Shown here: piece after piece, positions 23,461-30,376 of the stretch
Layout of the letters: each line of letters opens with the position of its first letter
Position numbering within the stretch: the first letter of the stretch is position 1
NCBI GenBank assembly: GCA_905210435.1
Contig: CAJLWO010000014.1
Location: 1-48,592, forward strand
Origin: an uncultured Bacteroidales bacterium
GTDB lineage: Bacteria > Bacteroidota > Bacteroidia > Bacteroidales > Muribaculaceae
DNA length: 48,592 nt
Direction of reading: 5' to 3'
Notes under the pieces: generated by a model
What the model was told of the DNA's origin: nothing
The model's database searches: none
The model's input: the letters and a program-made list of their open reading frames with translations, nothing else
Made by a program: the position numbers and the translations under genes

Positions 23461-26073
23461 ATGGCAAAGAAAATTGTCGAGACACCTTTGATGAAGCAGT
23501 ATATCGAGATGAAACAGCGTCATCCCGACGCGATATTGCTGTTTCGCGTGGGTGACTTCTACGAGACATTCTCCGACGATGCCATCACGGCGTCGGAAAT
23601 ACTCGGCATAACGCTGACGCGGCGCGCCAACGGTGTGGCCCAGTCGGTGGAGCTTGCCGGATTTCCCCACCACGCCCTCGACACATACCTCCCCAAGCTC
23701 GTACGCGCCGGCAAACGCGTGGCTATCTGCGAGCAGCTCGAGGACCCCAAGCTCACCAAGAAGCTCGTGAAGAGGGGCATAACCGAGCTTGTCACCCCCG
23801 GTGTGTCAATCAGCGACAACCTGCTTGAAAACCGCGAGAACAATTTCCTCGCCGCCGTGCATTTCGGCAAGCAGGCCACCGGCGTGTCGTTTCTCGACAT
23901 ATCCACCGGCGAATTCCTTACCGCCGAAGGGTCGGACGACTATATCGGCAAACTGCTGTCGAATTTCGCCCCGAAGGAGGTGCTTGTGGAGCGCGAATGC
24001 CGCGTCCGCCTCGAGTCGGCTTTCAACGGCCGTTACCTCGCCATGGAGCTTGACGACTGGGTGTTTACCCTCGAGAGCGCCAAAGACCGCCTGCTCAAGC
24101 ACTTCGAGACGGCGAGCCTCAAGGGGTTCGGCATTCAGTCGATGCCGTCGGCCATCGTGGCCTCCGGCGCCATACTCCATTACCTTGACATCACCCAGCA
24201 TACCCGCATATCGCATATCACCTCCATATCGCGCATCGACGAGGAGCGCTACGTGCGCCTCGACCGGTTCACGGTGCGCAATCTCGAACTCGTGCAGAGC
24301 CTCGGCGAGGACGGCAAGAGCCTGCTCGACGTCATCGACCGCACGGTCAGCCCGATGGGTGCCCGTCTGCTGCGCCGCTGGCTCCTGTTCCCGCTTAAGG
24401 ACGTGACGGCCATCAATGCCCGTCTCGACATCGTGGAGTATTTCTTCCGTGACACAGAGATGCGCGACGAGCTTGCGCGTCAGCTTTCGGTCGTGGGCGA
24501 CCTCGAGCGCCTTATATCGAAGGTGGCCGTAGGGCGTATCTCGCCACGCGAAGTGGTGCAGCTGCGCAATTCGGCCTCGGCCATCGAGCCTGTGAGGCGT
24601 CTATGCATGGAGAGCGACCTGCCGGCGCTCCACACCATAGGTGAGCAGCTCAATCCCTGCCGCGGTATGATCGACCGCATCAGCGCCGAGATTGTCGACG
24701 ACGCTCCCGCCGCCCTCAACCGCGGCGCGGTGGTGCGCTCCGGGGTCGATGCCGAGCTCGACGAGCTCCGCGACATCGCCTACCGCGGGAAGGACTATCT
24801 GGCGCAGATACAGCAGCGCGAGAGCGAGGCCACGGGCATAGCGTCGCTCAAAATCGGCTTCAACAACGTGTTCGGATACTATATCGAGGTCACCAACACC
24901 CATAAGGACAAGGTGCCTGAGGAGTGGGTGCGCAAACAGACCCTCGTCAACGCCGAGCGCTATATCACCCCCGAACTTAAGGAATACGAGGAGAAAATAC
25001 TCACCGCCCAGGAGCGTATAGCCATCATAGAGACGCGCATATACAACGCCTTAGTGTCGTGGCTCAACGAATATGTAGCCGCCGTGCAGCTCGACTGCAC
25101 GCTGCTGGCACGCCTCGACTGCCTGCTCGGATTCAGCCGCGCCGCCCTCGACAACCGCTACAACCGCCCTGTGGTCAACGACTCCCTGTCGCTCGAGATG
25201 ACCGGCGGTCGCCACCCCGTCATCGAGAAGGAGCTGCCTCCGGGACAGCCTTACATATCCAACAGCGTCAGCCTCGCCAACGACGGCACGCAGGTGATGA
25301 TGATAACGGGTCCGAATATGTCCGGTAAATCGGCTCTCCTGCGTTCCGTGGCCCTCAATGTACTGCTTGCCCAGATGGGATCGTTTGTCGCGGCAGAGAG
25401 CATGAAAACGGGCATTGTCGACAAGATTTTCACACGTGTGGGCGCTTCCGACAACATTTCGCTCGGCGAGTCGACATTCATGGTGGAGATGAACGAGGCG
25501 GCTTCCATACTCAACAACATGTCGCAGCGGTCGCTGATACTCTTCGACGAACTCGGCCGCGGCACGTCGACCTACGACGGCATCTCCATAGCGTGGGCCA
25601 TCGTAGAGCATATCCACGAGTCGGCCATGCGGCCCAAGACACTCTTTGCCACCCACTACCACGAGCTTAACGAGATGGAGCGGCAGTTTCCCCGCGTGGT
25701 CAACTACAACGTGTCGGTCAAGGAGATTGACGGCAAGGTGGTGTTCCTGCGCAAACTGGCGCGCGGCGGCTCGGAGCACAGTTTCGGTATCCACGTGGCC
25801 AAGCTTGCCGGCATGCCGGCATCGATAGTGCGCCGCGCCTCGGAGGTGCTCCGCCATCTCGAGGAGGCCAACCGCCGTGACGGTCTAGCGCCGGAAAAGC
25901 AGCTCGCCACGCTCGAGGCGCCCGCAGGGATGCAGCTGTCGTTCTTCCAGCTCGACGACCCGTTGCTGGCGCAGGTACGCGACGCCATAGCCGGCCTCGA
26001 CATCAACCGCCTGACGCCGATGGATGCCCTCAACAAGCTCAACGACATCCAGCAGATGATAACCGGAAAGTGA
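23461..26073 (+). CDS. mutS: DNA mismatch repair protein MutS
   Basis: An 870-residue mismatch sensor. The mismatch-reading FYE triplet is at residues 33-35 (LLFRVGDFYETF). The connector, lever and clamp regions follow, and the ATPase has its P-loop near residues 616-624 (TGPNMSGKSALL; the serine in place of the usual second glycine is common in Bacteroidota), Walker B ILFDELGRGTSTYDGISIAWA, and the conserved ATHYHEL. The C-terminal end (LDINRLTPMDALNKLNDIQ) is the usual tetramer-forming tail. Full length. mutL is not in the window. Confidence 0.98.
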   Translation: MAKKIVETPLMKQYIEMKQRHPDAILLFRVGDFYETFSDDAITASEILGITLTRRANGVAQSVELAGFPHHALDTYLPKLVRAGKRVAICEQLEDPKLTKKLVKRGITELVTPGVSISDNLLENRENNFLAAVHFGKQATGVSFLDISTGEFLTAEGSDDYIGKLLSNFAPKEVLVERECRVRLESAFNGRYLAMELDDWVFTLESAKDRLLKHFETASLKGFGIQSMPSAIVASGAILHYLDITQHTRISHITSISRIDEERYVRLDRFTVRNLELVQSLGEDGKSLLDVIDRTVSPMGARLLRRWLLFPLKDVTAINARLDIVEYFFRDTEMRDELARQLSVVGDLERLISKVAVGRISPREVVQLRNSASAIEPVRRLCMESDLPALHTIGEQLNPCRGMIDRISAEIVDDAPAALNRGAVVRSGVDAELDELRDIAYRGKDYLAQIQQRESEATGIASLKIGFNNVFGYYIEVTNTHKDKVPEEWVRKQTLVNAERYITPELKEYEEKILTAQERIAIIETRIYNALVSWLNEYVAAVQLDCTLLARLDCLLGFSRAALDNRYNRPVVNDSLSLEMTGGRHPVIEKELPPGQPYISNSVSLANDGTQVMMITGPNMSGKSALLRSVALNVLLAQMGSFVAAESMKTGIVDKIFTRVGASDNISLGESTFMVEMNEAASILNNMSQRSLILFDELGRGTSTYDGISIAWAIVEHIHESAMRPKTLFATHYHELNEMERQFPRVVNYNVSVKEIDGKVVFLRKLARGGSEHSFGIHVAKLAGMPASIVRRASEVLRHLEEANRRDGLAPEKQLATLEAPAGMQLSFFQLDDPLLAQVRDAIAGLDINRLTPMDALNKLNDIQQMITGK

Positions 26074-26076
26074 ATG

Positions 26077-26104
26077 GAGCGGGGGCGTCCCGCCCCCGTG
26101 GTAT
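26077..26104. repeat. GC-rich palindrome, family C copy 3
   Basis: GAGC then GGGGGCGTCCCGCCCCC then GTGGTAT; a single-arm version of the repeats at 19191 and 23335, starting just after the mutS stop. Confidence 0.85.
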
Positions 26105-26125
26105 CCCTGCCGGCGCGCTAACTTT

Positions 26126-26141
26126 TTGGCACAGTTTTTGT
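26126..26141 (+). promoter_or_regulatory. Possible sigma-54 (-24/-12) promoter for the SlyD-like gene
   Basis: TTGGCACAGTTTTTGT has the TGGCAC of a -24 element and, 12 bases on, a TTTG where the -12 TTGC is expected (last C replaced by T). Predicted transcription start is about 26152, leaving some 34 nt before the ATG at 26186. A primary sigma box is not evident. Confidence 0.4.
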
Positions 26142-26185
26142 TTTATCTCATAGAGACTTGTTTACAAACATCAAATATAATAATT

Positions 26186-26806
26186 ATGGAAAAAATCAAA
26201 CCCGGCAAATATGTCGAAATCACTTACGACCTGTATCAGATAAATCCCGACGGCAGCGAGAAACTTGTACATCAGGTAGATCCCGAAGACCCCGAAAAGT
26301 TTGTTTTCGGCGTGACCCGCGGCATGATCGAACCTCTTGAAAAGGCCCTCGACGGAAAAGAACCGGGCGACAAATATGAAGTGTCGGTCAAGGCCGACGA
26401 AGCTTTCGGTCCCTATGACCCCGAGCAGGTTGTCACTCTGGAGAAAGAAATCTTTATGGTCGACGGCAAGTTTGACGCCGACATGGTGAAAGCCGGCTCG
26501 CTCGTGCCTATGATGACGGCCGACGGTTTCCGTATCAACGGCCTCGTCAAGGAAGTCACCGACAAGGAGGTGGTGATGGACTTCAACCATCCCCTCGCAG
26601 GCAAGGATGTGCTCTTCAAAGGCGAAGTAAAGACCGTACGCGACGCTACCCCCGAGGAGCTTCAGCCCGCCCACGGTTGCGGTTGCGGCTGTCACGACCA
26701 CGGTTGCAGCGACGACGCATGCGGATGCGGCGACCATGACTGCGGCGACGACTGCGGCTGCACCCACGGCCACCACTGCGGCGACGATGCCTGCGGCTGC
26801 CACTAA
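26186..26806 (+). CDS. SlyD-like FKBP-type peptidyl-prolyl isomerase with metal-binding tail
   Basis: I start at 26186 (MEKIKPGKYVEI, 206 residues); an in-frame ATG at 26126 would put 20 unrelated residues in front and lies within the predicted promoter. The FKBP part is split by an inserted flap as in SlyD: VFGVTRGMIEPLEKALDGKEPGDKYEV, the flap around FMVDGKFDADMV, then MDFNHPLAGKDVLFKGEV. These proteins are cytoplasmic prolyl isomerases and chaperones. The last 45 residues (162-206) are almost only Gly, Asp, Cys and His, with 12 Cys and 8 His, comparable with the nickel-binding tail of E. coli SlyD, which supplies nickel to hydrogenase. No nickel enzyme lies nearby. Confidence 0.9.
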   Translation: MEKIKPGKYVEITYDLYQINPDGSEKLVHQVDPEDPEKFVFGVTRGMIEPLEKALDGKEPGDKYEVSVKADEAFGPYDPEQVVTLEKEIFMVDGKFDADMVKAGSLVPMMTADGFRINGLVKEVTDKEVVMDFNHPLAGKDVLFKGEVKTVRDATPEELQPAHGCGCGCHDHGCSDDACGCGDHDCGDDCGCTHGHHCGDDACGCH

Positions 26807-26834
26807 TACCACCGAAGTATAGATAATAAGTTCA

Positions 26835-26905
26835 AACAGGAGCACAGGAGCCCCGACAAAAAGTACAATAATTGTGCTATTGTCATCGTCTCCTGTGCTC
26901 CTGTT
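26835..26905. repeat. AACAGGAGCACAGGAG inverted repeat
   Basis: Perfect 16-bp arms (26835-26850 and 26890-26905) around a 39-base spacer. The sequence is related to GTGCTCCTGTTTGC in the repeat at 5573-5586 and, weakly, to AACAGGAG near 48241, so it is probably a small repeat family. Confidence 0.8.
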
Positions 26906-27189
26906 GGTCTATAAATACGTCAATCACATCACTGTCATCTCGGAAATTCGCTCGTTTTGTGACTTTTCTGTATATGTCATATAATCAGACTCTTATTTGA
27001 ACAAATATACGGCTTTATCCCCGAAAAACTGCGTTTTCCGTATTAAAGATAAATCTGGATTTAGATTGACGTTCTATATGGTTGTTTTCATAGAAGGTAT
27101 GATATAATAACAGTCTGTCTCCCTCTCAAAATCTGCATCTATAAATTTAGACAAGCTCTTAATTTCGTTACGGATGAATGCTCTTTTTT

Positions 27190-27255
27190 CCGGTTATAAT
27201 CGGATAATCCGGCATTTTGTGCGTTTTTTCCCCGGTTATAATCGGGAAAAAACGC
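27190..27255. repeat. Duplicated CCGGTTATAATCGG with 12-bp perfect hairpin
   Basis: CCGGTTATAATCGG occurs at 27190-27203 and 27232-27245, 42 bases apart. The second copy sits in a hairpin with perfect arms GCGTTTTTTCCC (27221-27232) and GGGAAAAAACGC (27244-27255) and an 11-base loop. Confidence 0.75.
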
Positions 27256-27298
27256 ATAATAGGGGATTTGATGGGGAGGGGTAGGCGGGGTGAAAACG

Positions 27299-27337
27299 GA
27301 AAACGTCGGGACGCTTTGGGGGCGTTCCGACGTTTTC
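27299..27337 (-). terminator. Probable terminator of the GH95 gene
   Basis: Arms 27299-27314 and 27322-27337 (GAAAACGTCGGG.. and ..TTCCGACGTTTTC) pair over 16 bases with one G-T type mismatch, 35 nt beyond the GH95 stop on the minus strand. The stem ends in T residues rather than being followed by a long T-run. Confidence 0.6.
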
Positions 27338-27371
27338 GAATTGTGTGTATATGTTTGTGCTATTGGAAATT

Positions 27372-29789
27372 TCAGTAGCGGAGGGTGAGGGTCTGGCCGG
27401 GACGGAGGTTGACGGATGCTATGTTGCCTTTCAGTTTGGGGGTTACGGTTTTGCCGTCGACGGTCATGGTGAAGGGGGTGCCGTAGTCAACGAGGAGGTT
27501 GACTGTATTGGCTTTTTCGGCACGGATGTCGGCTGATACGGGTTTTGAGTCTTTCCAGGTGAGGTCGACGGTGAGTGCGCCCTGAGCGCAAAGACCTTTG
27601 ACCGAGCCTGTGGGCCATGCCGAGGGAAGTGCGGGGAGCAGCTCGATGTAGCCGTCGTGGCTCTGCACGAGCATGTCGCACATGCCGGCTACTGATGCCT
27701 CGGTGGCGTCGAAGCTGAAGATGTCGGAGGGTGCGCCGGCTATGCCTGCGGGTGATACGGTCATGAGGTTTTCGCGGGTGAAGGCTTTGAACAGGTTCTG
27801 GAGCCAGCCGTGGGCTTTGTCGCCGTCCTTGAGGAAGGCGTTGAAGCAAATCATGTTGCCGGTGCTCCATTCGGTATCTTCCCAGTTGGGGTCGGAGGTC
27901 TGCTTGGCGAGGCTGCGTTTGGAGGCCTCGAAGAGTTCGGGAGTCTTGGTCTGCGATATCATGCCGAAGGGGTAGAGGCCGACCAGGTGCGAAGAGTGGC
28001 GGTGCGACGGGTCGGTACGTTCGGCGTCATACATGAGCCATTCTTTTACAAGACCGTCCTTGCCTACGGTGACCGGGGGCATGCGCTTGAGGTCTTTTTC
28101 AAGGCGCTGACGGAATTTCTTGTCGACACCGAGCACTTTGGAGCCTTCGATTACGGCGGTGTAGATGCGCTCCACGATGAATCGGTCGATGGTGGGCATC
28201 ATGGCGGCGGGGTAGTTGGTGCCGTCGCCGTCGATGAGTTTGAAGCCGTTTTCAGGCGAGATGGAGGGGCCTGTCACGAGGTAGCCGGTAGCGGGGTCTT
28301 CGACCATGTAGTCAACGAAGAATTCGGCGCAGCTCTTGAGCAGCGGGTAGCCTGTCTCGCGGAGGAAATCCTCGTCGAGAGTGTAGAGGTAGTGGCTCCA
28401 CAGCTCGGTTGCGAGCCATGCGCCGGCGGTGACGTTGAGTCCCCAGCCTATCCAGCCGCCGTTGGCGGTGAATCCCCAGGGGTTGGTGATGGTGTGGGAG
28501 CACCAGCCGTCGCAGCCGTAGAGCTTTCTGGCGGTCTCCGAGCCGTATTTGGCAAGGAGAGCTACGTATTTGAACATCGGTTCGTTGCACTCGGCGAGGT
28601 TGGCCTTGTTGGGCGACCAGTAGTTCTGGTTGATGTTGATGTCGAGGTGGTAGTCGCAGGTCCATGCCATGTGGCAGGCGAGGTTGTCGTTCCAGATACC
28701 CTGGAGGTTGGAGCAGAGCGTGGAGTTGGGACGCGATGATGCAATCTGCATGTAGCGGCCGTACTGGAAGAAGATGGCGTCGAATCCGGGGTCGACAACG
28801 CCGTTTTTGGCGAGCTGCAGGCGCACGTCGGTCGGGAGCGAGTTGGTCATCTCGCCGCCGAGGTCGATCTCCATGCGGTTGAAGAGGGCGGAGTGGTCGG
28901 CCACGTGGTCTTTGCGGAGGGCGTCGAATCCGCGTGCGGCGGCTTTGGCCACGGTGTCTTTGGCACGCTGTGCGGGAGCGTCGTTGTCATAGTCGGTGCG
29001 CATGTCCCATACTATTGTGGCTGCGTCGGCGCCGGTGACTTTGAGTGTGTTGCCTTCGGGCACCACTTTGCCGCCGTCGGTGACGATACGGAACGTGCCG
29101 GCGAAGCTCACGCCGCCGGGGCCGAACATCGGGTAGTCGACCTTGCCGTCAAACGACAGCTCGTTGCCCTGAGCTTTGAACTTGGCGTCGCGGAGGAAGT
29201 CGGTGGAGAGGGTGAAGTTTACGTTGCCGGGCTTGTCGGCCGAAAATTTCATGGCGAGCACGTCGTCGGGATAGTCGCAGATGTATTCGCGCGTGTATTT
29301 TATGGTGTTGTCGCCGTCCTTTACATTAAATGTAGTGGATGCTACGGCAGTGGCGAGGTCGAGGTCGCGGCGGTAGTCGGTAATCTGCTGCGAGGGATAT
29401 TGGAAGTCAATCACCATGTCGCCCAGGGGCAGATGAGTGCCGAACGACACGTTGTGGCCGTCGAGGTATTTGTGGGTGAGGTCGTTGCCTTTCTTCAGGT
29501 CGCCCTCGAAGAAAGCCTGACGGATTTCGGCGAGGTGTTCGGGGCCGCAATAGTCGTTCTGGAGCGAGTCGCGCTGTCCGGCCCAGAGGGTGATTTCGTT
29601 GAGGGCCACGCGCTCGCGGTTGATGCCGCCGTAGACCATCGCGCCTATACGGCCGTTGCCTAATGGTACAGCTTCAATCCATTCTTTGGCGGGAGTCTGG
29701 TACCACATTACAGCTTCGGATTGCACGGCACCGGCCGACATGGCCGATACGGCCGCACATGCGGAGATAATGACTGTTTTAAGGTTCAT
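27372..29789 (-). CDS. GH95 family glycoside hydrolase (alpha-L-fucosidase / alpha-L-galactosidase type)
   Basis: An 805-residue exported enzyme of family GH95, which removes terminal alpha-1,2-linked L-fucose or alpha-L-galactose. A signal peptide (cut near residue 20-25, no good lipobox) predicts a periplasmic protein. The N-terminal beta-sandwich opens WYQTPAKEWIEAVPLGNGRIGAM (29-51), a linker follows, and the (alpha/alpha)6 barrel runs from about 330 to 700 with a C-terminal beta domain. Catalytic regions: HLDININQNYW (381-391), where Asp383 appears at the place of the first catalytic Asn of the bifidobacterial enzyme and Asn385 at the second; general acid Glu513 in SISPEN; and Asp694 in FSFDATEAS, where most members have I-D-G-N-F-G. 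Divergent from the FAS1/SusC/SusD run, so probably part of that locus. Confidence 0.9.
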   Translation of the reverse strand: MNLKTVIISACAAVSAMSAGAVQSEAVMWYQTPAKEWIEAVPLGNGRIGAMVYGGINRERVALNEITLWAGQRDSLQNDYCGPEHLAEIRQAFFEGDLKKGNDLTHKYLDGHNVSFGTHLPLGDMVIDFQYPSQQITDYRRDLDLATAVASTTFNVKDGDNTIKYTREYICDYPDDVLAMKFSADKPGNVNFTLSTDFLRDAKFKAQGNELSFDGKVDYPMFGPGGVSFAGTFRIVTDGGKVVPEGNTLKVTGADAATIVWDMRTDYDNDAPAQRAKDTVAKAAARGFDALRKDHVADHSALFNRMEIDLGGEMTNSLPTDVRLQLAKNGVVDPGFDAIFFQYGRYMQIASSRPNSTLCSNLQGIWNDNLACHMAWTCDYHLDININQNYWSPNKANLAECNEPMFKYVALLAKYGSETARKLYGCDGWCSHTITNPWGFTANGGWIGWGLNVTAGAWLATELWSHYLYTLDEDFLRETGYPLLKSCAEFFVDYMVEDPATGYLVTGPSISPENGFKLIDGDGTNYPAAMMPTIDRFIVERIYTAVIEGSKVLGVDKKFRQRLEKDLKRMPPVTVGKDGLVKEWLMYDAERTDPSHRHSSHLVGLYPFGMISQTKTPELFEASKRSLAKQTSDPNWEDTEWSTGNMICFNAFLKDGDKAHGWLQNLFKAFTRENLMTVSPAGIAGAPSDIFSFDATEASVAGMCDMLVQSHDGYIELLPALPSAWPTGSVKGLCAQGALTVDLTWKDSKPVSADIRAEKANTVNLLVDYGTPFTMTVDGKTVTPKLKGNIASVNLRPGQTLTLRY

Positions 29790-30376
29790 GGGTTAAGTTT
29801 TGGTGTTGGTTTATGTAGTTTGCTTAAAAAATCTGTCGATTTTATGCAACGATTGTACCATTCAACAGGGCGTTACAGCGTCAGCGATATGTCGCTTAAG
29901 TAAAATTTGGTTAACTGACCGAGGGCTGTCGTCGTCAGCCGTTGCGCACGGCGGCTGCCGGTTTAAAAAATTGACTGCCATCTCAATATTGCAAAATTAA
30001 TAGTATACGACGCAATAAATTGTAAAATCTATGGCAATAAAAGAAATCTTTGAGTAAAAGGCGATTTTGTCCGTATGTTATAAAACATGTTTGGCGCTTT
30101 TGTTCTAAAATTAAAAAAAATGATAATTTTGCGTCATAAATATATAGACGGGGTTTAAAAACGTCGCATGGCACGTTAAAGCGTCAAAAGTTTTGTAAAT
30201 AACCTAAAAGTTTCTAAAAATATTGTTATAATGTGCATAATTTTGTCGCGTGTCATTCCGTATCTGTGTTCGGAACATCGTTCCGGAAATAGAGACGCCA
30301 TGAAAGACATTCCCTCGTCAGGGACATGACCAGACAAACAAACCATTCATTAACCCATATCTAAAACCACATCGCA
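29790..30376. promoter_or_regulatory. Divergent promoter region of the FAS1-SusCD locus
   Basis: This 587-bp gap holds candidate promoters in both directions. Plus strand: TTTG (30099-30102), 21 bases, TAATTTTG (30124-30131); and a second TAATTTTG at 30238-30245. Minus strand, for GH95: the complement of TAATTTTG at 29992-29999. Leaders would be about 195 nt for GH95 and 125-240 nt for the large operon. CGGAACATCGTTCCG (30271-30285) is an inverted repeat in the plus-strand leader that could be an operator or RNA hairpin. No regulator gene (hybrid two-component, sigma/anti-sigma) is seen here or elsewhere in the window. Confidence 0.6.

Larger units (their letters stand above)
26807..27371. 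other. Gene-free gap with several inverted repeats
   Basis: Between slyD-like (plus) and GH95 (minus, convergent). It holds the inverted repeat at 26835-26905, a duplicated CCGGTTATAATCGG motif with a strong hairpin (27190-27255) and the GH95 terminator. AT-rich DNA from 26,950 to 27,180 shows no gene. Confidence 0.65.

Noticed and set aside
26126..26185. Upstream ATG extension of the SlyD-like protein
   Set aside because: It would start within the predicted promoter and adds 20 residues unlike the family N-terminus.
27810..28739. A 309-residue open frame on the plus strand inside the GH95 gene
   Set aside because: It lies antisense to a gene with clear family motifs, has a skewed Gly/Val-rich composition typical of reverse-strand shadows, and no start context.
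28893..29663. A 256-residue plus-strand frame, also antisense to GH95
   Set aside because: Same compositional artefact of GC-rich coding DNA; no recognisable domain.
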